A stretch of DNA of 64,000 bases. It comes from Candidatus Brachybacter algidus. Lineage in GTDB: Bacteria > Bacteroidota > Bacteroidia > Chitinophagales > Saprospiraceae. Position 1 is the first letter of the stretch, and each line of letters opens with the position of its first letter. Shown piece after piece: positions 56,685 through 64,000 of the stretch. The stretch spans positions 496,001 to 560,000 of the forward strand of contig JADJSK010000002.1 in assembly GCA_016711705.1 (NCBI GenBank). Direction: 5' to 3'. The notes under the pieces were generated by a model. That model was not told the origin of the DNA, searched no databases, and worked only from the letters and a program-made list of their open reading frames with translations. The position numbers and the translations under genes were made by a program.

Positions 56685-56950
56685 TGCACTACCGCGCAAG
56701 CAACATCGAGTATAATGCATGAATAAATTCGTGTTTGATGCAAAGCATCATTCGTGAAATTAGTGGCTAATAATATTTGTTTTTTGGCAAATGCCAAAAA
56801 TAGAATCTAAATATTAAAACTGAATAATTTATCTATAAACTCTAGCTATCAACAAAGTAGAAATATCCTCAACTGCTTTTTACTTTTTCCAATTTATATT
56901 TACCTCACCAGGTTATCTTTAATTTAGAAGCAAAGAATTACCTGTGAATT
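56685..56950. repeat. MITE-like element, copy B
   Basis: Core 56685-56770, ending GTGGCTAA, contains GATGCAAAGCATCATTCGTG, the reverse complement of the copy A core. The right arm (AATAATATTTGTTTTTTGGC, CTGAATAA, GAAGCAAAGAATTAC, CTGTGAA) runs in the same direction as copy A, so the core is inverted relative to its arm. No gene in 56482-56949. Confidence 0.65.
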
Positions 56951-57309
56951 TACTTTAGAAAATCTCCATCTATAATAAATAGTAAAACGCCTTCTTTTGA
57001 ATAAGATCTATGACTACTTAAGCCATCCGAAACCACATATGATTGATCTTTAGTTAAGTATATTTCTTCCCCAGTACTTAATTCACTTACAAATGAACCT
57101 TCCAGGCAATGCACAATATGTCCTTTCTGACACCAATGATCTGCAATGTATCCCGGTTGGTATGCTACTTTCCTAATTCTTAAACCTCCGATTTGAATAG
57201 TTTGCCAGAATGAAGTGCCTTCCTGGCCCTTGTGTTCAATCTTTTCGATTGAAGCCCAATCAATTGTTTGAAATGGAATTGCTGCTCTATTGTTTTCAAG
57301 TTCATTCAT
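56950..57309 (-). CDS. Cupin-fold protein with DHCW-type motif
   Basis: 119 aa single cupin barrel. The PGYIADHWCQKGHIVHCLEGSF stretch carries the His/Asp/Trp/Cys pattern after which this small family is named; TGEEIYLTKDQSYVVSDG supplies the second cupin motif. Metal binding likely, function unknown. Eleven nt after the preceding minus-strand gene. Confidence 0.82.
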   Translation of the reverse strand: MNELENNRAAIPFQTIDWASIEKIEHKGQEGTSFWQTIQIGGLRIRKVAYQPGYIADHWCQKGHIVHCLEGSFVSELSTGEEIYLTKDQSYVVSDGLSSHRSYSKEGVLLFIIDGDFLK

Positions 57310-57320
57310 AATTGTCCGAT

Positions 57321-57878
57321 TTATATCTTTTTAATAAAGAGTACATTGCAATAAATTTGACCATTTTTAATTTTGGAATATAATGGTTCCACAATGAGTT
57401 CGCCGTTTCTATTTGAATGAATATATAAACTTACCTGGGTGGTTTCTATTTCTGAATCAATAGATTTTTCTATATCAGCTGCTGTATAATAAGCTGTCAT
57501 TGAGTGCACGCCAATTAATTGTTTCATGGATTCATAATAAATGCCATTTAGTCTAAAGGGCATTATTTTACTTAGATTATTTGCAGAAATGATTTTGCCA
57601 CCATCGTCATTTGTTGGTCCATCCAGATTTTTAATTAATAAATTTATATCATTTAAATCTGGCAGTTTCCACCCTTTAGGAATGAATTTGTCTAGCTTTT
57701 CTTTTTTTATGAAGAAAGTATTTCCAATTTGCAAGGTATCTTCAATTTCAAATTGTCTCAACTTCAGATCCGGTGCCATCCATGTTTGATCAATGACATT
57801 GAACATATAATCTTGTGTATAAGCATATTTTGAACCTGACAATATGATCAACATTAATATGGTCTGTTGTAATTTCAT
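57321..57878 (-). CDS. Secreted protein, unknown function
   Basis: 185 aa. Signal peptide (QTILMLIILSGSKYAYTQ), then a domain with KKEKLDKFIPKGWKLPDLND and YYTAADIEKSIDSEIETTQV, resembling fibrobacter-succinogenes-type or lysozyme-inhibitor-like small domains, but I cannot name the family. Sits between DUF1579 and cupin genes, likely co-transcribed with them. Confidence 0.6.
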   Translation of the reverse strand: MKLQQTILMLIILSGSKYAYTQDYMFNVIDQTWMAPDLKLRQFEIEDTLQIGNTFFIKKEKLDKFIPKGWKLPDLNDINLLIKNLDGPTNDDGGKIISANNLSKIMPFRLNGIYYESMKQLIGVHSMTAYYTAADIEKSIDSEIETTQVSLYIHSNRNGELIVEPLYSKIKNGQIYCNVLFIKKI

Positions 57879-57903
57879 TAATTATTAGAGGATTTTTTAT
57901 TAA

Positions 57904-58452
57904 TTATTTAGACCTGGTATACCTGTATTCTATGGATTTTTGCTCTGGACCGTCACTGAATTTGTCAAAATTTTCCACCAGAAAATGATCTTTGTCCAAA
58001 AAACTAATTACTTGTCTAACATCTATTAGTGCATAGTTTTCAGGATTAACCATCTGTCCTTTGAGATCGATTGATTTTCCTTCTTCAACCCATTTTCCTA
58101 TTAACGTCAAGGTTCCTGTACCCATATTGGTGATGTTAGTAAATGTAAATTCTTTGCTAATGGTGTTATAACCAAGTATTGATGATGCCTGATAATCCAT
58201 ACCCATCATGTCTCCTGATTGACTCATTTCAAGAAACCGTTCGCCTAAGGTCATTTTATTTGTAGACTTTGCAGTGACAATCATTGGTTCTTTTGATGTT
58301 TCCATCCACATTTTTACTTCAATATCAAATTTTCCGATATAGTCTGAAAGTTGCTTGTGCACTTCAGATGGAGTCATGTAAACAGACCATTGATCATTCT
58401 GCGAATAAATAACCGTCGGTATTAAAAATAAAATATATTTAATAAAATTCAT
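57904..58452 (-). CDS. DUF1579 secreted protein
   Basis: 182 aa. Signal peptide, then the DUF1579 lipocalin-like barrel: HKQLSDYIGKFDIEVKMWME, TNKMTLGERFLEMSQSGDMM, MDYQASSILGYNTISKEFTF. Probably binds a small hydrophobic ligand; function unknown. First gene of the 58452-56950 minus-strand group. Confidence 0.8.
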   Translation of the reverse strand: MNFIKYILFLIPTVIYSQNDQWSVYMTPSEVHKQLSDYIGKFDIEVKMWMETSKEPMIVTAKSTNKMTLGERFLEMSQSGDMMGMDYQASSILGYNTISKEFTFTNITNMGTGTLTLIGKWVEEGKSIDLKGQMVNPENYALIDVRQVISFLDKDHFLVENFDKFSDGPEQKSIEYRYTRSK

Positions 58453-58518
58453 GCTTAGTTAATCTTTAGTCCATTTGGGTAACAGGTAAAGATAGTTTAT
58501 TTAAACTTTTCGTAGGTC

Positions 58519-58812
58519 TCAGGAGACTATTTTAACATTCCTTTTACCATCTAGAATTCTGTGGTAGCCCATGATTGCATCTTCGCATTTTTCACAGTAT
58601 AGGCCCTCTTCAAGTCCGGATCGAGGGTCATCATTGCTGGTAGCTACGACAAAATCAGGAAGTTTTAACCTGGTTATTATGTTTTCAGTTTTCAGATAGC
58701 AATCATAATAAACCCATTCCCTGCAATTGGCTGACCATGCTTCTCCACGAGAGTTTTCCTTGATGTCAATTAATTTAAGTTCATTTTCGAGTTCTATAAG
58801 ATGCTCACACAT
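58519..58812 (-). CDS. Small cytoplasmic protein, unknown function
   Basis: 97 aa, acidic, no signal. Family block NSRGEAWSANCREWVYYDCY recurs in short Bacteroidota hypothetical proteins; YCEKCEDAIMGYH could bind metal. A credible gene because of length and coding character, with no functional clue. Confidence 0.6.
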   Translation of the reverse strand: MCEHLIELENELKLIDIKENSRGEAWSANCREWVYYDCYLKTENIITRLKLPDFVVATSNDDPRSGLEEGLYCEKCEDAIMGYHRILDGKRNVKIVS

Positions 58813-58939
58813 GGGAGGAATTGTTAATTGTTAATTGTTATTTGGTGTAACTATTTAAGTAACTAATTGCTGTTTTAAAAAAAAATTAGAAGTAAGAAAT
58901 TAGAAATTAGAATGAATCTCCGGAACTACACTTACCAAT

Positions 58940-59052
58940 TTCCGCTTTGATTACTGACCACTGATTACTGACCACTGATTACTGATTACTAATTACTAAT
59001 TACTGATTACTGATTACTGATTACTGATTACTGACCACTGACCTCTGACTAC
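58940..59052. repeat. Long heptamer array (GATTACT/GACCACT/GACCTCT)n
   Basis: About 14 units with period 7, directly continuous with the minus-strand GH43 stop codon TAG; on that strand it reads GGTCAGT and CAGTAAT. One of the longest arrays in the window. Confidence 0.9.
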
Positions 59053-60059
59053 CTCTCTTCTCCCACCCCTTCAAAAGTCATCTTAACTTCCTTAATTGTG
59101 CCGTCCTCATTAAAGTAGAGCCAATCAACGCAGGTCACACGATGGTCTCTTCCCTCATTGGGAATTGGTCTCCTGTGATAGACGATGTAGTAGTCATCTG
59201 AATTTGGAGATTTTATCACCGAATTATGCCCGGCACCAGTTGCTACTTCGGCATCAGATTCAAGAATGGTGCCGATCTTGGTATATGGACCGGTGATCTT
59301 GTCTGAAATGGCATAAGCTACTTTATAGGTATCATTGCCCCAGCCACCTTCTGACCACATGAAGTAATACTTATTATTGCGTAAAAAAATAAATGGCCCT
59401 TCGACATAGCCTTCAGGAGTGATCTCATGGAATAACTTTCCATCAGGCCATTCAACAAATCCTGTAAAATCGTCTTTTAATTTTCCAATGTTGCAATGAC
59501 TCCAACCGCCATAGATAATGTACCACTGACCATCGGTATCTTTGAATACAAATTGATCGATGGGCTGCGCATCATTATAAAAATCACTCAATAATGGTTT
59601 TCCTAAATAATCTTTGTAAGGTCCTGCAGGATTGGAGGCTACAGCTATGCCTATGCCTCCACTGTGATTGATCGGATTATTTTCATCCCAGCCTTCCCGT
59701 TCCGGACGTTGAATATCATTGGCCGAGAAAAAGAAATAATACTTATCTTTATTTTGAACTACCGATGGCGCCCACATGGCCTGCTTTGCCCATTTGATCG
59801 CAGAGGTATCCAGGATATTTGAATGTTTTTGCCAGTAAATCATGTCTATAGATGAAAAGGCATCAAAGAAAGTTTGCTCTTCATATTTTGCCGAGTAAGT
59901 AGGAAAGATCCAATACTGATCTCCCAAAACTGTGCCTTCAGGATCGGCATACCATCCTTCGCTTATAGGGTTGCCGGGATTTTGGGTAAATACCTCATGA
60001 AAATAAATTAATTGAAATATTATTAGGAGAATTATGAATCTTAGATTAAATACAAGCAT
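59049..60059 (-). CDS. Glycoside hydrolase family 43 protein
   Basis: 336 aa. Signal peptide, then a five-bladed beta-propeller of the GH43 kind: EGWYADPEGTVLGDQYWIFP (Asp general base), MWAPSVVQNKDKYYFFFSAN, IDQFVFKDTDGQWYIIYGGW (Asp pKa modulator), GYVEGPFIFLRNNKYYFMWS (Glu general acid) and GAGHNSVIKSPNSDDYYIVY. An arabinanase, arabinofuranosidase or xylosidase; specificity cannot be read. No C-terminal sorting domain, so periplasmic. Confidence 0.92.
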   Translation of the reverse strand: MLVFNLRFIILLIIFQLIYFHEVFTQNPGNPISEGWYADPEGTVLGDQYWIFPTYSAKYEEQTFFDAFSSIDMIYWQKHSNILDTSAIKWAKQAMWAPSVVQNKDKYYFFFSANDIQRPEREGWDENNPINHSGGIGIAVASNPAGPYKDYLGKPLLSDFYNDAQPIDQFVFKDTDGQWYIIYGGWSHCNIGKLKDDFTGFVEWPDGKLFHEITPEGYVEGPFIFLRNNKYYFMWSEGGWGNDTYKVAYAISDKITGPYTKIGTILESDAEVATGAGHNSVIKSPNSDDYYIVYHRRPIPNEGRDHRVTCVDWLYFNEDGTIKEVKMTFEGVGEER

Positions 60060-60078
60060 TTGATAGGGAATTTTTTGA

Positions 60079-60471
60079 TCACAATGAATTGAAATAGGCT
60101 GTCATTGGTTCAAAATAATTATCAATCCAACCTTGTTTATAAGTCATACCGTGAGGAGGCAATTTACTATGAAATATAGTCAATATTGTATATTCATCTT
60201 CAGAAAAAAAAGAAATCTCCAGTCTGGAATCCTCCTCGTCATCTGAAAAATCTGAAGTTCGCCATGATTGAACGATTTTATCAAAGGGAATAAGTTCAAT
60301 ATTTTTCCCCCAGATATAACCATCATAAGCTAAGAATTTTTCTCCAACCATATCTGAATATTCAGCCTGGTCATTTGTCATATCGCCATGTCCGCTTGAA
60401 CTAAGCCATGTGTCATATAATAATTTCTTCGATACAGAAAATGTTGCGGAAACAGTAAATTCAACAGCCAT
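60079..60471 (-). CDS. SRPBCC (AHSA1-like) protein
   Basis: 130 aa from the ATG at 60471, chosen because VEFTVSATFSVSKKLLYDTW is the family start. A single START-like domain with EYSDMVGEKFLAYDGYIWGK and KQGWIDNYFEPMTAYF. Ligand unknown. The palindrome TCGGTATACCGA lies upstream. Confidence 0.8.
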   Translation of the reverse strand: MAVEFTVSATFSVSKKLLYDTWLSSSGHGDMTNDQAEYSDMVGEKFLAYDGYIWGKNIELIPFDKIVQSWRTSDFSDDEEDSRLEISFFSEDEYTILTIFHSKLPPHGMTYKQGWIDNYFEPMTAYFNSL

Positions 60472-60530
60472 ATTGCAATTATTATAATTCAAATATACAA
60501 TTTCATTGTTGTTTTGAAAAATGATTCAAT

Positions 60531-60542
60531 TCGGTATACCGA
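60531..60542. promoter_or_regulatory. 12-bp palindrome between divergent genes
   Basis: TCGGTATACCGA, a perfect palindrome between the SRPBCC gene (minus) and the SGNH hydrolase (plus). Could be an operator for an unlinked regulator. Confidence 0.3.
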
Positions 60543-60762
60543 TAAGTTATGTTTTATCGAATTACGTCTTTTCTTTCACTAGACAAATATTAAAAGTATG
60601 GGCTGATTTTTTTAAGTATCCGTGACTTCATAGAAAAGAGTATAATTAGATTTTAGAGTTATTTCATGCTTTCAACTGTTGATTGAGACTCATTTTCAAC
60701 AATTTTGTATAAATTGGTCAATAATAGCTAATAAGATAAAAACGGACCATAAATTAATTCTA

Positions 60763-61422
60763 ATGAACAAGCGTATTATAGTACCAGGATTATTGAATAT
60801 TCTCTTCTTAATGACTATTCATATAATGGCGGCAAGTGCCTGTAGCAAGGAAAAATTAACATTCATCCCGTTAAAGAATGATTCTTTGATCACAATACTT
60901 TTCGTTGGGAATAGCCTGACTTATGTCAATGACCTGCCCGGTCTAGTGTCAGATAAAGGAAAAATATATGGTATAAATATAAAAACTGAAATGCTGGCAT
61001 TACCCAATTACGCCATCTCCGATCATTGGGATGATGGCAAAGTTGAACAATGGATTTCATACAATAAATACGATTTTGTGGTGATTCAACAAGGTCCATC
61101 ATCGCAAGCGGAGGGGAGGGAAATATTATTGGAATATGGTCCTAAATACAATGATCTTTGCAAACAAAGTGGTTCAAGACTCGCATATTTTATGGTGTGG
61201 CCTGCATTGGCAAATTATGAAAATTTCAATGGTGTGATAAATAATTACACGGATGCTGCCAATTCAACTAATTCAATTTTATGTCCTGTTGGTAAAATTT
61301 GGAAGGAATATTGTGATAAAACAAATGATTACTCCTATTATGGTCCGGATCAATTCCATCCTTCTTTGAAAGGAAGTGAAATAACAGCAGAAGTCATTGT
61401 GAAAAGTTTATTAAATCTTTAA
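60763..61422 (+). CDS. SGNH-family hydrolase-like lipoprotein
   Basis: 219 aa from the ATG at 60763; the frame opens 28 codons earlier but this start gives the signal (GLLNILFLMTIHIMAASAC). Blocks FVGNSLTYVNDLP (Ser), FVVIQQGPSSQAE and FHPSLKGSEI (Asp-His equivalent PDQFHPS) fit SGNH hydrolases of the DUF4886-like branch. Substrate unknown. Confidence 0.78.
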   Translation: MNKRIIVPGLLNILFLMTIHIMAASACSKEKLTFIPLKNDSLITILFVGNSLTYVNDLPGLVSDKGKIYGINIKTEMLALPNYAISDHWDDGKVEQWISYNKYDFVVIQQGPSSQAEGREILLEYGPKYNDLCKQSGSRLAYFMVWPALANYENFNGVINNYTDAANSTNSILCPVGKIWKEYCDKTNDYSYYGPDQFHPSLKGSEITAEVIVKSLLNL

Positions 61423-61427
61423 ATAAA

Positions 61428-61802
61428 TTAGGTGATAGGAATTCCTCCCACAGAAATCACTTTCCAATGGCCGTAGAAAAGTTTCCAGACTCTTATATAC
61501 CTGTATCTTGCATTGATTACATTGTCATAATAATGGCCGCTAAATTCAACATTCATTGATACGACAGCATTATCACCGATAAAGTGCATCAAAAGGTCAC
61601 TAGTGGTGATGGAACTCATGTACATATCTCCACCACGATAATTATCGAGGACTTGAGACTTATTAAGCGTTTGTCCATTAGGAATGACGAACATAACATC
61701 TTCATGAATTAATTCATCGAGACTAGATATATCCCTTTGTTGAAATGCATCCATCAACCTTTTTTCGCAATCAATTATTCTATTATGGTCTGCCGTGTTC
61801 AT
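61428..61802 (-). CDS. NTF2-like (SnoaL/DUF4440) protein
   Basis: 124 aa. DCEKRLMDAFQQRDISSLDE, LIHEDVMFVIPNGQTLNKSQ and YRYIRVWKLFYGHWKVISVG are typical of small NTF2-fold proteins. Convergent with the SGNH gene, 5 nt between stops. Ligand unknown. Confidence 0.85.
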   Translation of the reverse strand: MNTADHNRIIDCEKRLMDAFQQRDISSLDELIHEDVMFVIPNGQTLNKSQVLDNYRGGDMYMSSITTSDLLMHFIGDNAVVSMNVEFSGHYYDNVINARYRYIRVWKLFYGHWKVISVGGIPIT

Positions 61803-61965
61803 CTTCCTATTTTTAATTCGTAGATTTTGAAAGATAAAGATAAAAAATGTCTTGCAGACTATTAATTGAAAACTAAATATTTAGATTCGTTTGATTTAAT
61901 TATAGAGTACTTATCTTGATAATGCACCTCTGGCGCCGGTACTGTAAAGGTTATCTATAAGGACA

Positions 61966-61998
61966 TTGAAAGATGCTAACCAAAAAAGCTTACCTTTG
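61966..61998 (+). promoter_or_regulatory. Candidate promoter of the PhnA-like gene
   Basis: TTG at 61966-61968 and exact TAnnTTTG box TACCTTTG at 61991-61998, 22 nt apart; the ATG follows 20 nt downstream. Confidence 0.5.
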
Positions 61999-62018
61999 CG
62001 CCTTAAAATTGAATAAAT

Positions 62019-62585
62019 ATGAATAATTTATCAACTGAACTTATACAAAGATCCGGCTCCAAATGCGAGATGTGCGGTGCTGCAGGAACTATATTTCCGT
62101 ATGTAGTAGCTCCAAAAACGGGTAATTCGGTGGATGAACAAGTTGCTCTTTGCAAAACTTGTCATTCTCAGATTGAAGATCCAACAACAAGAGATAGTGC
62201 ACATTGGCGTATATTGGGAGAAACTATCTGGAGTGATATCACCGCAGTTCAAGTGCTTTCTTACAGGATTCTAAGGGATTTCGGGGATGCAGCTTGGGCA
62301 CAGGATATTCTTGGCATGGTCTTTCTGGATGATGAGACTCAAGAATGGGCAGATGCTGACATCGATGGCGGAATCATTCATCGTGACAGCAATGGTGTCG
62401 TCCTTAAACAAGGTGACAATGTCATTGTTATTAAGGATCTTGATGTGAAAGGCGCTAATCTTGTTGCCAAACGAGGGCTGACAGTAAGAAGAATTACTTT
62501 GGTAAAGGACAATGCAGAACAAATCGAAGGTAGGGTCAATGATCAGCATATCGTACTTCTGACTCAGTTTGTCAAGAAAGTATAG
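62019..62585 (+). CDS. PhnA-like (YjdM) zinc-ribbon protein
   Basis: 188 aa. N-terminal zinc ribbon with four Cys (CEMCG and ALCKTCHSQ), a middle helical segment, and a C-terminal KOW/SH3-like domain (DSNGVVLKQGDNVIVIKDLD, GLTVRRITLVKDNAEQIEGR) that defines PhnA/YjdM. Despite the historic name it is not a phosphonoacetate hydrolase; role uncertain. Monocistronic with its own promoter. Confidence 0.9.
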   Translation: MNNLSTELIQRSGSKCEMCGAAGTIFPYVVAPKTGNSVDEQVALCKTCHSQIEDPTTRDSAHWRILGETIWSDITAVQVLSYRILRDFGDAAWAQDILGMVFLDDETQEWADADIDGGIIHRDSNGVVLKQGDNVIVIKDLDVKGANLVAKRGLTVRRITLVKDNAEQIEGRVNDQHIVLLTQFVKKV

Positions 62586-62617
62586 AACTCAAGTTTCGGT
62601 AGTTAAGAAACAAAGGT

Positions 62618-62752
62618 AGATGGCTGATGTTAGATGTTAGATGGAGTTTAGTCAATTGATTCATATTTTTTCTTTAATAGGTTTAATAGAAAAAATATTC
62701 ATTTGATTGATGAAGGGCCATCTAAAATCTACCTTCTAACATCTAACATTTT
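62618..62752. repeat. Complementary heptamer arrays between convergent genes
   Basis: GATGTTA units at 62618-62644 and CTAACAT units at 62717-62752 face each other between the convergent PhnA-like and SAP genes, so each array is purine-rich on the strand of its own gene. They can pair into a stem with a ~70-nt loop. Confidence 0.75.
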
Positions 62753-62817
62753 ATTAAAATTTAAAATTATTCTTCAAAAAAGAAGATTTGATTACCGAAA
62801 CTTAAGTATAGAATATT

Positions 62818-63405
62818 TTAAAGGAAGCGGAGATCAGCACGTTTATAAATCTTCGCCTCCTTCAATTGTCGTTTTTCTTTCCAACATATAATAACGTCTT
62901 TTAACACTTTATCTGGATTATCAGCAAGGAAGTCATGCACATAAGTGTTAAATTCAAATTGAGGTGCGATCTTTAATTTTGCGTTTTTACCGTTTTTTTG
63001 CTCATGAATATTTCTCCAAGCTGGAATAGCATCCCTTAAAGTCTTGCCGGCATTTTCTTTGAACCAACTCATGAAAGTAATATTGAAGCTGAAGTGGTTG
63101 CCGATTTCTTTGAGGAAAAACCTACGGACGTTTTGAGTATTTTTGTAACTGTCTGTAATAATTGTATCTAAACTTAAAGGTTCGCTATGCCAATCGAATT
63201 TGGAATTTATGGTTTTAGCTTTCTTGATCTCAGGTTGAAGTACTTGACCGGTTTGCAGGTAAAAGTTTATTATTTTGACGATTGTAATTTTACCTCCTGT
63301 AGAGGGCAGTTTTTCCTTTTTGCAAAATTCAATTAACTCCGACCTCAGCCAATAATGCGTGTTAAAGTCTTCAAGTGAAATTTGTTTATTAAGTTGAGGT
63401 CTCAT
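62818..63405 (-). CDS. SAP-like and DUF6434-like domain protein
   Basis: 195 aa. Residues about 8-55 resemble a SAP helix-extended-loop-helix (HYWLRSELIEFCKKEKLPST, GGKITIVKIINFYL), a DNA/RNA-binding motif; about 65-145 match DUF6434 (FDWHSEPLSLDTIITDSYKN, TQNVRRFFLKE, and GKTLRDAIPAW). A second block PDKVLKDVIICWKEKR near the end may repeat the GKTLRDAI motif. A nucleic-acid role is plausible; none is proven. Confidence 0.7.
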   Translation of the reverse strand: MRPQLNKQISLEDFNTHYWLRSELIEFCKKEKLPSTGGKITIVKIINFYLQTGQVLQPEIKKAKTINSKFDWHSEPLSLDTIITDSYKNTQNVRRFFLKEIGNHFSFNITFMSWFKENAGKTLRDAIPAWRNIHEQKNGKNAKLKIAPQFEFNTYVHDFLADNPDKVLKDVIICWKEKRQLKEAKIYKRADLRFL

Positions 63406-63497
63406 GGTTGTAAGGAGTTAACGAGTTTTTATCGCAAAGGTACTTTTTTTCAAAATAATCAGCTTTTTGTATTTAGTCAATGATTCATAAGATTTAT

Positions 63498-63530
63498 TAC
63501 TGATTACTGATTACTGATTACTGATTTGCG
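63498..63530. repeat. Heptamer array (GATTACT)n
   Basis: Four to five GATTACT units that overlap and end the broken WG-repeat gene. Confidence 0.85.
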
Positions 63531-63808
63531 CTGCAATCCTTCAGAAACATAGTCAGGCCCATTGTCATAGGGAAAAATTTCATAAATTTTATTTCCTTTA
63601 TTGTCTATGAGAAAAAAGCCATCCAGTGATACCATTTCATAATTAGCCGATGTGTCTTTAAGTATATCTTGGTCATCTGTTATTTTGATAGAATCAGCGG
63701 AGGCGCATTATTATTTGGCTTGGAATCAGAGCCTGATGATTGACATGAATAGGTAAATGAGATGCTTATAATTAAAAAGGCATACATTAATTTATTGATT
63801 TTCTTCAT
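63504..63808 (-). pseudogene. Truncated WG-repeat lipoprotein, frameshifted and cut by an array
   Basis: Lipoprotein signal from the ATG at 63808 (LMYAFLIISISFTYSC). The first frame stops at 63680; one extra base near 63699-63706 restores ADSIKITDDQDILKDTSANY, then EMVSLDGFFLIDNKGNKIYE and FPYDNGPDYVSEGLQRKS, the beginning of a WG (KWG) repeat. Translation then runs into the GATTACT array and stops (VISNQ). Normal WG proteins carry many more repeats, so the 3' part is missing. Confidence 0.65.
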
Positions 63809-63947
63809 ATCATATAATTATTGAAATAATATGGAAGCTAAGAATCTAAGTTGCCTAGATGTTTTTGTCTGGGTAAAAACTCCTTCCTAATAAATGTGGA
63901 TAAATGCCATTTTAAATAAAGCTAATAAATGAGCACAATCTAACTTG

Positions 63948-64000
63948 CCGCCGGCTTTAGCCGACGGATCACAAAAGAAAAGTGAATGGACTTTAGTCCT
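63948..64000. repeat. REP-like hairpins at the window edge
   Basis: CGCCGGCTTTAGCCGACGG (63949-63967) is an inverted near copy of 15302-15320, followed by GGACTTTAGTCC (63988-63999), a perfect short palindrome. Paired motifs of this sort are common dispersed repeats in Bacteroidota and are often linked to REP-associated transposases, none of which is in this window. Confidence 0.55.

Overview
The window is AT-rich bacterial chromosome and almost certainly Bacteroidota (Saprospiria/Chitinophagia-like; the class is inference). The evidence is the many secreted proteins ending in a type IX secretion (T9SS) 'YPNP' sorting domain, TonB receptors with carboxypeptidase-like regulatory domains, LytTR response regulators, promoters of the TAnnTTTG type, and small conserved families common in that phylum. 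I saw no rRNA, tRNA, CRISPR, transposase, integrase or phage gene.

Layout. 0-10 kb: secreted glycoside-hydrolase-like protein, aldose 1-epimerase, a TonB receptor divergent from a DtxR/MntR regulator with a shared operator, then a histidine kinase / LytTR regulator / DUF2071 operon on the minus strand. 10-21 kb: mostly single minus-strand genes (DinB-like, two GNATs, lipoproteins, Crp/Fnr regulator plus alpha/beta hydrolase, ASCH-winged-helix protein), unusually rich in intergenic repeats. 21-28.7 kb: plus-strand housekeeping block (map, cbpA-cbpM, an operon of SGNH hydrolase, DUF1003 protein, T9SS beta-helix protein and rlmF, then lipoproteins). 28.9-37 kb: S41 peptidase, a GlxA-type regulator divergent from an SRPBCC protein, VOC/PhnB, DoxX, DUF1801, methyltransferase and DUF3703 genes. 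37-46 kb: two large T9SS proteins, an outer-membrane barrel, a nitrilase-family enzyme, an AraC regulator and a CPA2 antiporter. 46-54.4 kb: a complete TetR-TolC-HlyD-ABC-ABC-permease-permease exporter operon resembling CecR-YbhGFSR of enterobacteria, but with separate ATPases and three gaps filled by a ~118-bp repeat and a four-helix-bundle gene. 54.5-64 kb: porin-like barrel, small secreted and cytoplasmic proteins, GH43 enzyme, SGNH hydrolase, PhnA-like protein, SAP/DUF6434 protein and a broken WG-repeat lipoprotein.

Two things stand out. First, intergenic spaces carry many degenerate tandem arrays with a 7-base (sometimes 8-base) period. A large share begin at, or overlap, the stop codon of the gene before them, with the purine-rich strand as the sense strand. 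They are accompanied by longer dispersed repeats (a 306-bp element with perfect 19-bp terminal inverted repeats, a 66-bp palindrome, ~100-300 bp MITE-like elements, and a ~118-bp family confined to the exporter operon). Second, eight genes carry single-base frameshifts, seven of them in short A/T runs, which looks more like consensus error in the assembly than real decay. Those genes are annotated over their full reconstructed length.
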